From: Sarocladium kiliense
Taxonomy: Eukaryota > Ascomycota > Sordariomycetes > Hypocreales > Sarocladiaceae
Assembly (NCBI GenBank): GCA_030734395.1
Contig: JAUZTG010000029.1
Coordinates: 4,774,001-4,838,000, forward strand
Reading direction: 5' to 3'
DNA length: 64,000 nucleotides
Of this stretch, positions 10,712 to 22,173 are shown piece after piece. The notes under the pieces are model-generated. The model was not told the DNA's origin. It did not search any database and saw only the letters and a program-made list of their open reading frames with translations. A program made the translations under genes and the position numbers. Numbering within the stretch: position 1 is the stretch's first letter; every line of letters starts with the position of its first letter.

Positions 10712-12225
10712 CTTGACAAGCCCTGCCACGTGAGAAGAGAGTGAGAGGGATGTGAACCTTCGCGACAGCCGTGAGTGCGCGCGGCACCTTTGGGTCGACT
10801 CTGGCACTTATACGACCCTCAATTCCGGCCCAAGGAGCTCAGCTCACCTCAGGAGGGGCGGGCGATTGTGCACGCGCGCCCGGTTCCCGCGTATGGCAGA
10901 GTTATAGCGTCGTACATATTGTTGCGCTCAGATCTCCTCAGGATTATCGGGGCCTCCGGATGGGATGCCACCCATGATCGGTGTTCTCGATGACAAGAGC
11001 CAGGGGTTCAACCACGCTTGTGTCCCTGTTCCCATGCTACTAACCACGCACCGGATGTGCTTCCCGCAAGCTAAGAGAAACAGCGTGAGCTAAGCAAGGC
11101 GTCGGTTGCGAATAGTTTCTGTTCGTTGCACACCTTTGAGCCGCCCTGTCGGGTCTCGAATCTGGAGATATCGCCTGGTCCCGCCGAGCGAATTGATCAC
11201 TTCTGAGCCGAGATCAGTCTCTCAGAAAGCCAATCTAGATCATCTTCGTTTATCGCAGATCGGGCAATATACCCAGATCGGCCCTCGAGGCTGTCTCCTC
11301 TCCTGGTGTCTGTGACCCATCTCCGTCTATCCACAGATTGGCGTCAACCACTCAACATGTTAGGACCGACATGTCCACCCTGCTCCATGCCTTCGCCTGG
11401 CATAAAAGCGGCGCAATATGCTTGCACCGAAACCAATCTAGAGCAGTGTCAACTTGGCAACTGTCGCGGAGTAAATGCGGCCCATGCCCGAGTGAACCAG
11501 AGTGGCTGCTTCTCCCCAACGCACAGACACAACCTCTTGCACTAGGCTGAGGCTCCGCCCGAGTCAAGCCTCTTCTGGCGAAGTGTGTTGTTGGCGAGCT
11601 TTCGCAACTTGATGGAAGCGAGGCCTTGGTTCCTGAAGGATGCCCCAGAGTAATTAATGAGGGTGTGTCTGGGCAAGCGTTTATTGGCGGTACGGAAATC
11701 TCGCATTGCGTCCACAGAGAAAACATGATTTGCGATATGCCGTCCTTCCCTCCTCTCCGTCCATCCATCTCGCGCCTCGCCCCTGACGAACCCACGATAG
11801 CCTTTGCCACCAGCCAAAGCTAGTTTTCTTAGCTCCGGCGCAATGCCAAGCCGTCTTCACCGGCACTATTCAAGACAAGTTGATGGGCACAGACCGTCAC
11901 GTTGCAATGCTATAGGCGAAAACGGTGCGTCGTGAGTGCATCTTCAAGCTGAGAGTGTTATAGCTCAGGGTCCCTCAAACAAGATGAGCTTGTCACAAGA
12001 CAAGCTGCCTGCAGTGGAGCAACTGTCATAGGCCTCGGCCATTTCCATGACGGTTCTTCTTCAGACTTAGACTGACCGGTTCTGAAGCGAAAAAAGACCC
12101 AAGCAGACGGCGCCTGGTTAGCGAGGGTTTGGAATGGTGAAGAAGCGCTGACTGGATCCTGACGGACGGCTTAGCACGCGATACGACTTTTTGAATACTC
12201 CATGTGGCTGAAAGGCCACGCTGCT
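10712..12225. other. Intergenic, upstream of the ankyrin gene
   Basis: 1.5 kb between the ankyrin gene start (-) and the ATP-grasp stop (-). No gene supported; a 152-codon minus-strand ORF at 11352-11810 has no motifs. Confidence 0.5.
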
Positions 12226-13784
12226 CTAGAACGTGACCTGGTCAGTGGCATCTCTGACTTTCTGCATCGCTTCCTTGAGTTTGCCGGCATCCTTTGCGCC
12301 AACAGCGACATCTGCAAGGCTCACCCCTGTTTTTGGGTCGCGATACCAACTGAGGATCGCCATGCTCCCGTCCCTAAACTCCTCCGGAAACAATGCAATG
12401 AAGTCGTCGCGATCCTTGCGCACGCTAATTGAAAAGCTCGAGGCGCTCTGGAGCCCACGCGATGTGAAGTGCCCACCCAGCAGCGGCAGACACAGTGAGC
12501 CCGATGTTCTTACGTTGAGATCCACGATGTGAAAGTTTGCCCAGCTTTCAGCTTCGCCGTTGGATTCGTTGGCTTTCGGCGCCGTCTCCAATACATCTGC
12601 GCCACATGGTCCTACATACCCGTACCCTCGTAGCCATTCGGAAATCCGCTGGACGAGTGGACCAAACTTTCGCCTCAGCTCCTCTTGTCGGTCGTAGTTG
12701 ATAGTACTTCCAATCCATGCATTATCACCGTCTGTAATTTGCTCAGACGCGGCCAGGAACATTGGCTCATTCCCGTCGTCGGTAACGAAGAAGGTTACGC
12801 CATAGTCTCCAATTGGTTCAGCCACGAAGTCCGAAAGCAAGAGATTGCCCGGCCCAAGATGACGGTTGTGCTCAGTCACAGCCGCAAGGAGTTGTGACAG
12901 GACGCCACCTCTGAAGTCCTCGAGCAAGCCCTGGCGATCGCTTTCAGTCCGGATGAGGTACGTGCCCGCACCTCCAAAGGTTTGCTGGTTCTTCAGAACG
13001 AAAGGCAAGGGATACTGAGACATCACATCGTAGACCTTTTGGCTCTGCTCAGCCAGCCATTCACCTCGGACTCCCGCACAGTCGATGGGGATAGCAATTG
13101 GATCATGGCTTTCGCGGCAGAACTTGCAGCATGAGGCTGCCTCGCTGCTGAAACCGCTGAGCTCGATGACAGTGCATTTGGGTGTTGGTAGACCGGATTT
13201 TGCGAGAGCCTCCTTTGAGTTGAGGAACCAATGGATCTCTGGTGGGATCACAACATCGTGCTTGTCCAGATCATCGAGCACAATCTTGTATGCAATGAGA
13301 TCGATCCCAGCCTCCTTAATGGGAAGCTCAGAGGGACCTGCACAGAAAAGAAGGTTCGGCTTTTGTCCGTTCTCAAGCACGGACAAGGTTCGCTGGGCTT
13401 CCGCCTTGTCATGCGCTATCTGCTCTTCTCCAGATCCGATATGAAAGAGTAGTACGCTGGTATCCCCGCTGATGAAGGCATCTCTTTGAGGGATGAGGGA
13501 AAGGTACTTGACAGCCAATTCCCTCTGGGTACGCGCGAGCTCAGCGGCGTCGGAGTGATCGTCAAGCGCGGGTTTGGTAAAGGGTCCATCATGGTAAAGG
13601 GTCCATCATGGTAAAGGTATTTCAAGTTTCGTGGCACATCTTTACTCAAGGGCATGGCAGCATTGATCCCACACAAGAGCTGGGCAACTGTTTTGTCGGC
13701 CAGCTTCGGGCTCGCCTTGCGGTAGAGCTCCGCGAGAGTAACATCGAGCCGGATGATCGGCAATTCGGGCATCGACAATGCCAT
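12226..13784 (-). pseudogene. ATP-grasp domain protein, frameshifted by a 17-bp tandem duplication
   Basis: Two overlapping minus-strand frames encode consecutive parts of one protein. The first runs from ATG 13784 to the duplication and reads ...RNLKYLYHDGPFT; the second carries the rest, ending DATDQVTF at TAG 12226-12228. A 17-base unit is present twice in perfect tandem at 13576-13609, plus 8 bases of a third copy. Counting one copy instead of two, the span is 1542 bases, exactly 514 codons in one frame. The body has ATP-grasp features: PFVLKNQQTFGGAGTYL (nucleotide-binding Lys and glycine loop), GPCGADVLE and VDLNVRTSG (metal and substrate ligands). Related fungal proteins are annotated as solid-state-culture-specific ATP-grasp proteins; I assign that name tentatively. 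As it stands the catalytic part is out of frame with the start. A sequencing error is possible but an exact duplication is more typical of slippage. Confidence 0.82.
13576..13617. repeat. Perfect 17-bp tandem duplication (2.5 copies)
   Basis: Unit 1 is 13576-13592 and unit 2 is 13593-13609, identical, followed by the first 8 bases of a third copy. It lies inside the ATP-grasp gene and shifts its frame, since 17 is not a multiple of three. Confidence 0.95.
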
Positions 13785-15731
13785 CGTATTAACAATTCTT
13801 CGTATGCGTCCTCGGCCAAGTAGATGACAAGCCTCGGCGATTGTTTTCGAGCTGAAAAGCTGCGATATGTCAATTCGTTCACGCGAATCGCGAATTGGTC
13901 ACGGAGGCTTGATCAATTTGGTCGCAGTCACCGACGGATGGATTCCTGGCTCTTGTCTGGCACCGCGATTGCAGGCCGAAGCTGCAGTCCGGAGAAGACG
14001 CGCCGGTATTGCATTGATGTCATTGTCTGAGGCGAGGGGTGATGTGCGACGTTGCCTTGGAATAAGCAACGATTTAAGGCTTGTTGGGTGAAGATTGACG
14101 TGCAGGGTACCTTATCCAAGTATTGCGGACAAGATGGACGATCTGCATCTTGACGGCGGCAACGTCCGAGAGATCTGCCTACCCTGCACCATACCATTGT
14201 ACTTTCTTGAAGGACCTGGTAATAGCTAGGTAAGGGAGCAGACTCGTATATGTATTAGGATGAGGGAGCAAAGGTCAAATGGCATTCATTACGTCCAGCT
14301 ATACTTAATAGGTGATCAGGTTCCCATCACACATGTCATGACGTGGGTAGACGCAAATTCAACAGTCATTATCATGAAGATTGAGCAGAATTAGAGATAT
14401 TTGCTATGAACGACAGGAGACCTGACTGGAAATTGGACGATAGAAGTCATCTACCCTTTTACCCTTTATGAATTGGGTGTCTTGCATATACTAGTCACAT
14501 AGTTAAGACTCTACATGAATGAATCAAACCCGAGTGCCATCTAGGCTTGGCTGGGAAGATCATTCGTCATTTCACTGATCCAGTGATTCGATTCCAGGAG
14601 TCTATAAACCTGTGTCTCAGGGGTCGAAATGGTTCCCAAGTCATTCATCCATAAGTCATTGTCGGCTCAGGTTCTTAACTTGCCGTCACCTGCTCCGATG
14701 CACAGTCCTGTTGCCTTCTCAATCAAGTTTTCTGCTAAAATTGGCACTGCGCATGCGCATGGAGAGGCATTCAGCCAGCAAGGCGCTGCCAAGGTCTCGT
14801 GAGCCGCTGGGGCCGTGGACGTCAGCCATGCCCAATTGCCAAGGCGTTCTGCTACGTGCCGAGCCCTTTGCCTACGCGTCCTACCAACACAGCGAACGGG
14901 GCCACGGAATTTTTGGATCCTCCCCAGGTGCCGCGTCATATGACATCAAGTCGTGTGCTGAGTCGCAAAAGTCGACTCCTGCGACAGCCAGCGGCAGTGA
15001 ATCCAGTATCGTGATTCAGGGTCATTATTGCCTGAGGAGTCATTTGTCGTTGTTACAGCAACCTCGTTGAGCGCGAACTTCTGGAGTGAGCGAAATGCAG
15101 GAGACGCGATTCATGTAAAGTGAATCACAGCCTTCGACGTCAAGGCCAAGACTCTATCGTAACCTTCTCGTAAACTAAAGCCCCAAGCTGGCTTCGATGC
15201 CTAGTATCGTGAAGCAGATTCCAAGCTGCTCAAATCGTCCAAGAAACTCATCATCATACACGGACGCACCTCTCCGATGTAGCGTTGGCCCATTTTCAGG
15301 GCCAGCCACAGGTTTACGCTCTCAGCCACGCACGACTGCCGGACTTGGCATCGGATGTGAAGGCACGAAACGACCTGAGAGCAGGGCAACAAGCGCCTCG
15401 GCACTCGTTGAGACAGGATCCAGAAGGGAATGGTTATGGAGTCCGCCCGTCACCGACCGAAGCGTACGGCGGGCTAGGGGTCGGTCAAGGCTGTGCTACG
15501 GTCTTAGCTTTCATCATCACTGCCCTGTGGTTCTACTTGACGTCAAATGAGTCTCGGCCAAGTCCTTTCCCCATATCCTCTACTTATAGAACGCCTTCGT
15601 CTGGCCGAACAGAAAGATTCGCTCCAGTTCACTCATCACCATCGACACCTTTGCGCTTCCAGCAACACTACCAGCAACCGCCATTCATCAACCACTTTCA
15701 AATAATTAGACTCTCATCACCTACCGTCAAC
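13785..15731. other. Divergent intergenic region
   Basis: 1.9 kb between the ATP-grasp start (-) and the four-helix membrane protein (+). No gene supported. The stretch 14220-14540 is AT-richer than the surroundings. A 152-codon ORF at 14612-15070 shows no motif and its codon use does not look coding. Confidence 0.5.
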
Positions 15732-16260
15732 ATGGGTCTCATCAAGGGCGGCGCCATGCGCCTTTTCTCAACTGGTCTCTACTTCGTCACCTTTGTTGCT
15801 GGCGCTATCATGACCGGCGCTACTGCCTGGGTAAGTCTTATTGTTTTGGGAACAACCCATAAGAGCAACAACTAACGATGGGTGTTGATAGTTCATCGTG
15901 AGCTTCCGTGGTTCTAAGAGAGATCTGGCCATCGTCGCCATATCTGCTATCTCTATGGCCTACAGCTTTGTCGCCATGCTTCTGACATGCTGTCTCGCCG
16001 GTCTCAGCTTCTTCGCCCTTCTCGGGGCCATCATCGACCTCTTCCTCTTCGCCGCCATGATTGCCGTTGCTGTCCTCAACCGTGATGGTCGCTTTGGTTG
16101 CGGTCCTGGCGACGGTACTACCTGCAGACTCTATGTTGCGACCTTCGTCCTCGCTATTATTTCACTTATCGCGTACCTGATCAATGGTGTCGTGTCAGTC
16201 TTGGTTCGTCGCAGCAAGAAGACAACGGCTGTTCACCACCACGACAAGATGCGCTACTAA
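15732..16260 (+). CDS. Small four-helix membrane protein (MARVEL-like)
   Basis: Exons 15732-15830 and 15892-16260 join to 155 residues; the 61-nt intron has GTAAGT, an ACTAAC branch site and TAG. Four hydrophobic segments are visible: residues ~10-31 (LFSTGLYFVTFVAGAIMTGA), ~45-68, ~70-92 and ~112-135. The second extracellular loop has two Cys (FGCGPGDGTTC), and the tail is basic (RRSKKTTAVHHHDKMRY). Size, topology and the paired cysteines fit fungal MARVEL-like membrane proteins, some of which organise plasma-membrane domains. Function here is not known. It is convergent with the sugar transporter downstream. Confidence 0.8.
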
Positions 16261-16593
16261 ATCGAAAATACCCAATGAATCACGGCCGAACATCATGATA
16301 TAGAATCACGGAACGGAGATACCCCTTAGCAGAGCCTTTTCTGATGCAGAGGCTGGTACAGTCATGGCCTACGCTGGACGATCCGGCCGTAATTACAAGA
16401 GCGATTGGAAGGAATGAGGCAAGAAATTGCGTCAGCGATAAGAAGGCGGACGAGAAGGAACGTTGGATCTAAGTTTCTTGTGTACTATTTGATTTCAATT
16501 ACTATTCTTCTGTTTTAAAACAATGAGACCATGCCCTCGAGACTCTCCATCAGCATCTTTAGTGGCGCTTGCCCGCATCGACAGGCACGGGTC
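16261..16593. other. Convergent 3' region
   Basis: Spacer between the stop codons of the four-helix protein (+) and sugar transporter (-); an AT-rich patch near 16480-16520 may serve as poly(A) region. Nothing else seen. Confidence 0.5.
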
Positions 16594-18492
16594 TTACTGC
16601 TCGCCGACCTCGTGTGCAGTAGCTTTGTTCTTCTCGATTTCGTGTGCCAGCTGCGATACCTCATGGCTGACGTACTTGCTCGTGTCACGGCTGCCGATGA
16701 ACAAAGGGGCTTCAGTGAATAGCCGCTTCATGTCCTCCAATGGCACCCTCCCTGTTTCTGGCAAGAATGACCAGAAGATTACAGCATTGCTAATATTCGT
16801 GGCCTATATGTAGATTTCTCGTCAGTATTGCTGGCACGTTGTATGAGAACAATGGTCTTCCTGCTTTACGTACAATGAAGAGGATATAGAACCGCCAGCC
16901 CACGTTGGCCATGCCAAGTGGTGTGACCTGCCCAATCATGGTGCTACAAAAGTCAGCCAGGGATCCAACAGGGGGGATACGGGAGACGTACTTGAATGCA
17001 AACGAGGTCATCGTGGCCAGAGCCACACCCTTGCCACGTGTTTGCGTATCGAAGATCTCAGCTGGAATAATCCAAGCTGTCCACTGTTAGCGTGACCGGA
17101 ATTTTTCTACAAGAAGCATTGGAAATGGGGACTTACAAAGGGAGCCCATGCTCGAGAAGCAGAAGTTAAACAGCCAAGTCATGATGATGAAACCCCAGTG
17201 GGCTCCGACGTTGCTGTCGGATGCCGGGAACTCGGCCATGAGAACCGTGCTTACGATGTATGTCAAAGCCATAAGAAGACTACCGACAATGATGATTGTT
17301 CGACGGCCAACTTTGTCAACGAAGAACATGATCAGAATCTCGCTGATCAGGCCAATCACCGAGTTGATAGCTTGGTAACGAAGCGTCTCTTCGCCCGTGA
17401 TTCCAACTTGTGCCTGGTAGCTTGTTAGGCATCCAGAGTACCAGGTTGTATATAAACGTCGGGCGTTGAGGGGAGAGAGCAGGACTTGACCTACAAAGAT
17501 GGTGACTGAATAGTATTGGATCGCAGAAATGCCTGTCATCTGAGTCGCTGCTTGGATGGCACAAGCAATGACAACTCTGCGGAAATTGGCCCTCGCATGA
17601 AAGAGCTCTATGTACGACTTTGCCTCCAGTTCCGCCTCCAGGGCGACGGACTCCTGGATTTGTTGATGCTCTGCAAGGACCCAAGCATCGTCCACGTCGC
17701 CGGCAGAGTGCAGCCTGGCAAGCGTTTTGAGACCCTCCTCGGTCTTGCCTTTCTTTATAAGCCAGCGTGGCGACTCGGGGAAGAGGATGATGAGGCTTGC
17801 GAGGAGAGCTGCGGGTACGATCTGTAGTCCAAAGGGGATGCGCCATTGACGGTCATCCGTGAAGCCAATGTAAGTGCCATAGCTGATCCAGGCGCCGCAA
17901 ACACCGCCAACACCAAGCATGAATTGCTGTAGGCCAGTAACTAGGCCGCGGATGTCAGGATGTGCCAACTCAGCTTGATATAAGGGGACGATGGTCGTAA
18001 GGATGCCAATTCTGAAAACGTCAGTGGGAGACAGCGAGGTGTTATACCAACTGGAACTTACCCGCAGCCGCCAATGAACCTCCCACTGATAACATAGCCA
18101 TAGTTCTCTGCTCCAGTCTGAAGAGCACTACCAAGACAAAATACAATACCACCTATTCCGATCGTTGCGCGGCGGCCCAAGAAATCACTGATCGTAGCCG
18201 AAAATGCAGCACCGACGAAGGCACCCGCAGTGAGGAGCGAGGCGACCAGGCCGATCTCGTCAACACTCGGGGAGAATTTACGATTGAAGGACTGGCTGGC
18301 AACAACTGAATAGAAGTAAGCAGGTTGCCTCCCCATGTTTCACCTGTGCTCGAGGTAATTAGAAGGATGGGAAAGGTAAGACCATTGACGCGTACCTTCG
18401 GCGACAATCGTCAAGTCATAACCGTAGAGGAATGATCCCAGGGCTGCGAAAATTCCCACCAGAACTTGGTAAATCCTGGAGGGCAAAGCCAT
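16594..18492 (-). CDS. MFS sugar transporter (SP family)
   Basis: Six exons on the minus strand: 18396-18492, 18062-18305, 17137-18011, 16992-17076, 16874-16943 and 16594-16803, giving 526 residues. All junctions are GT...AG and restore conserved sequence. It has twelve predicted membrane spans and the sugar-porter hallmarks: GYDLTIVAEVVASQSF in helix 1, DFLGRRATIG after helix 2, RFIGGCGIGILTTIVPLYQAE, PESPRWL in the central loop, DKVGRRT, and PETGRVPLEDM after helix 12. Close SP members carry hexoses, pentoses or disaccharides; the substrate cannot be read from sequence. The start faces the GH51 gene across a shared 682-bp promoter, which suggests the cargo is a product of plant-wall glycan breakdown. 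The short C-terminal tail is acidic and hydrophilic. Confidence 0.92.
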
Positions 18493-19174
18493 AGTGCAGA
18501 AAGGTTAAGGGAGCTGAGGAAGATGTAGCTAATGGGCTGTTTGGCAAGCTCGATGTACCAAGCAATGGCTGATGAGCACAACCGTCTTGCCATGAGCAGC
18601 GCCGTGTCAGCTCCTTATAAGGCCTACAGAACGTTGTCTCAACGGGTTATCTGATGCCGACGCAAGGTAGGGGTTCACGTCAACTTGAGAATCCAAACCA
18701 AGGCTGGTCTGGCTAGTCTCGCTAGTCTCCAAGAGCGCCCGAGCACAGTGCGAACTTGAAGTCATGCAACATGCTCCGCAAGTATTGGTCCACCGTGATC
18801 CAGGATACGGGGTAGGATTGAACGAGATCGCGGGGATTGTGGGGAAATGCATGTGGATGGCGTTGATTCTGCTTCAGATTGCGCACGCGAAGGGGGGATA
18901 TACCCAGATACATCTTCACAAACTCCACGGGTCCTTGTAAGCTCTACCAAGTAAAATATGGGAAGGTCTCGGGTTAGAATGCACCGAGAGCAGTCTTGGT
19001 ACCTGGCAACCGGTCTCTGACTAGTCTCTCAGTTTAGGCCAGTATCGTATAAGTAAGTTACCGTGGCTCACAGAATATCGTATAGATGGTTTCCTGCTCT
19101 ACACTCGCTGATTCGTAGCCCCGAGATAGCTTCTGTCCCTGAAAGACTATCTGCATTCTCATTCATTCTTCAAG
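18493..19174. promoter_or_regulatory. Bidirectional promoter between sugar transporter and GH51 gene
   Basis: 682 bp between two divergent ATGs. It has a TATA-like TTATAAGG at about 18615 for the transporter side and GTATAAGT near 19046 for the GH51 side. Two SYGGRG motifs lie 3 bases apart at 18830-18844. The arrangement would allow joint control of import and hydrolysis. Confidence 0.5.
18830..18844 (+). promoter_or_regulatory. Paired CreA/CRE-1-type sites
   Basis: GCGGGG at 18830-18835 and GTGGGG at 18839-18844 both match the SYGGRG consensus of the fungal carbon-catabolite repressor. Closely spaced pairs are the form usually needed for repression. Six-base motifs are common by chance, so position and pairing are the only support. 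Confidence 0.4.
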
Positions 19175-21231
19175 ATGCATTTCCTGGCTACTGTCTCGCT
19201 CCTTGTCAAGCTAAGCTCAGCACTGCGCCTCGAGGTTGCGCCGGATGGAGGAAACAAGTCTAGCCCGCTGCAATATGGTCTTCTATATGAGGTAAGCATT
19301 CCAATCCACCTATTATGGTGTAACTCTGAGGTTGTTCCAGCTGACCGTCTGCTTTGCAGGACATCTATCACTCTGGCGATGGCGGGCTCTATGGCGAGAT
19401 GATCCGCAATCGCGCGTTCCAGGGCTCGTCCACGCCTGACCGCAGGGCGAGCTTCGACCGGAACACAGATTTCTGGCACCCAGTAGGAGACGTTAAGCTT
19501 TTTATCGATACCACGGGGCCTGCGCTGTCCAACGCTCTGACGTATCAGATGCGAATGGATGTTCCCAAGAACACGAAAGGGCCCGTTGGCTTCTACAACG
19601 ATGGTTTCTGGGGCTTCAACGTGGATGCTTCCAAGCTCTACTCAACCAGCCTCTACCTTCGTGGTGACTACAAGGGACCTATTGAAGGCTACTTCAAGAA
19701 CGAGCTCACAGGGAAGAAATTGTCATCAACCAAGACGGTAGCAAGGCAGGACGCCAGGGAGTCATGGGTCCAGTATCATCTGCCCAAGTTCCATCCCCAT
19801 GCTAGTGCAAGCACGCCTAATAATACGTTCCACTTCGTATTTGACGGGAGTAAGCTGGCAGGTAAAAGCGTTTACTTCAACCTCTTCAGTGTCTTCAAGC
19901 AGACCTTCAAAGATCGACCCAACGGTCTCAGAGAGGACCTCGCTCAGTCACTAGTAGACATTGGCGCCAAATGGATTCGGCTTCCCGGTGGTAACAACTT
20001 GGAGGGAGTCTCTTTTGGTAACCAATTCAAGTGGAACGAAACCATTGGCCCGCTGGAGAAGCGCCCCGGCAAACTTGGTGTTTGGGGTGACATTGAGACT
20101 CAAGGATTCGGCATCCTTGAGCAAATGCAAATGGCAAGGGACATGGGATTGACCGTGATGTTGGGTATCTGGAATGGCCTTTACCTGAACGGCGATCTGA
20201 TTCCTGAGAGCCAGATCCAGCCGTATGTTGACTCGGCCATGGACCAGCTGGAGTTTCTCACAGTAAGTCCTCGGCTCTTCGAATTGACAACTAAGCCGAA
20301 AGCTAACACCTGACAGGGTGATGCTTCAACACCGATGGGTGCTAAGCGCGCCAGACTTGGGTACAAGCAGCCCTTCAAAGTGAACTGTGTCGAGTTTGGC
20401 AATGAAGATTACCTCAACAATGGCCAGGCCTCGTACTACGCCTACCGGTTTGAGGTCTTCTACAACGCCATTCGTGCGAAGTACCCCGACATGAATGTGG
20501 TATCTACCATCAACCCATCGCCTTCGCCCGACACGGGTAGCGGTGGTATGGTCGATGTGCATATCTACGATAATCAGGACCACTTTGCCAGTCTCTTTAG
20601 CACTTTCGACCAGGCGAGCCGCAAGTACCCAGCATTTGTTGGTGAGTACGCGGCAATTCGGGAAGGCAACGGCCAAGGTCCGGAGATCGGCGCGCAGACC
20701 TTTGGTATGGCCTGTAGCGAGGCAATCATGCTGCTCGGTGTTGAGCGGAACTCGGATATCATCCTTGGATCCGCATATGGTGCGCTGATCAAGCAATTCA
20801 ACGAAGAGCCCAATACGGTAGCAGTGATCAAACACACCGCGAATGAGATCCTTCACTCGATGAGTTACTACCTACAGCAACTTTTCGCACACCACGTAGG
20901 CACCGAGACGCTGCCTGTGAAAGCGACTAGCGGCGGTCTTGGACCCGTGTGGTGGTCAGCTACCAAGACCAAAAAGCAAACGATCCTTAAGTTGGTCAAC
21001 TACAATGGCAAGACGGGACAGGATGGCGCAGTCCAGATCCAGATCCAGGGCTCCAAAGCGCGAAAGGCCGAGCTCACAGTGTTCACTGCCGCTAGCGACA
21101 AAAGCACCAACAAGATCCCGTCGCAGGGCGGCAACGAGCATAGTATCACAACTCAGACGATCAAGGGCATAAACGGCCTCTTTGAGGTGACTTTCACAAA
21201 ACCGTTCGAGATTGTCATCTTGACTGTCTAG
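19175..21231 (+). CDS. Secreted alpha-L-arabinofuranosidase, GH51
   Basis: Releases terminal arabinofuranose from arabinan and arabinoxylan outside the cell. Exons 19175-19291, 19360-20262 and 20317-21231 give 644 residues. Residues 1-16 (MHFLATVSLLVKLSSA) are a signal peptide. The family start LQYGLLYEDIYHSGDGGLYGEMI is split exactly at the first intron. KWIRLPGGNNLEG begins the (beta/alpha)8 barrel; the acid/base Glu is in EFGNEDYL (about residue 370) and the nucleophile Glu in VGEYAA (about residue 450). A C-terminal beta domain follows. Length is normal for fungal GH51. NNT and NET sequons (for example in STPNNTFHF) are consistent with secretion. The gene is divergent from the sugar transporter and in tandem with the GH78 gene. 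Confidence 0.95.
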
Positions 21232-22173
21232 AGTCGAGGGAAACGGCCATCGCTTAGCTAAATAGGTGGAAAGACAGGATCTGCAGAGTATAGCCCAGTT
21301 TATGGCCTTAGCAACAGACAAGTATGATTAGCTTGCTCAGCGACCCAATATTATCCGTTTACAAGATCTGTTTCCAGTTTTGTGTGCAGATTGACTTGTA
21401 ATCCTACTATGGATCCGATTGGCGACTACTCGTTCTACACGTCGAGGTCAATGAGAGATGCCGCCCAGCGCAGTTGTATAATTGAGATACTTCTATGTGT
21501 TGGGTTCTGAACATGGTTTATTCGTGGGCAAATTTCTCGCGCAAACTGCCAAGTTCTCCGGAGTGTTTGTAGACTTCACTTCGTAATGACGCGGACCATT
21601 GGCTCGCATGACTGGTACGACTAGATCCTCTGAGATACATCCCCACCAATCGCGAGATCCGAGTATAATGGGCGATGGTTCGACTCAGAAAACTACCGAT
21701 TCCCATGAATCTGCCCCGGAATGTCGCGTAAGACCAGTCCGGGCCACGCACACCATCCTACGGAGTATCAGCCAACGAGCGCTCGTCTTTCTCCGACCCT
21801 GGCATCACTAAGATGAGGGGAAGCCTGGGGATGGAGGACGTAACTTGACACTGTGTGGGTCTTGGAGACTTGGAGATCCTGGTGGTGTTATTCAGGACTT
21901 GCTTAGATCTGCTTGCTTGATCATCGTGGTGAGTAGATTGTCCATGGCTTCTTGCTGGAGAGAAATTGGTCGTTCCAGGTGACTTTTCGGGTGAGCATTG
22001 CACCGAGATTCATAGCGCTTGTCAAGCTCCGCCTGTCTTTCCTCGCTTCGACTGCGAGACCAGACGATCTCTGGCTTGCCTTTCTTGTGACTCTCTCTCA
22101 TTCTCTCCAGAAGCCAAGAAGCTCGTGAATTGGTGGTCCTGACTGCACCGTTTGCACTATAGGCCGCAGCACG
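21232..22173. other. Intergenic, GH51 to GH78
   Basis: 0.94 kb in a tandem arrangement; no gene seen. It contains the GH51 3' side and the GH78 promoter. Confidence 0.5.

Noticed and set aside
10712..10807. N-terminal extension of the ankyrin protein
   Set aside because: Starts at GTG and is Arg/Ser-rich; the ATG at 10711 gives a normal start.
14612..15070. 152-codon ORF as a gene
   Set aside because: No ATG-supported conserved sequence, other frames equally open, no motifs.
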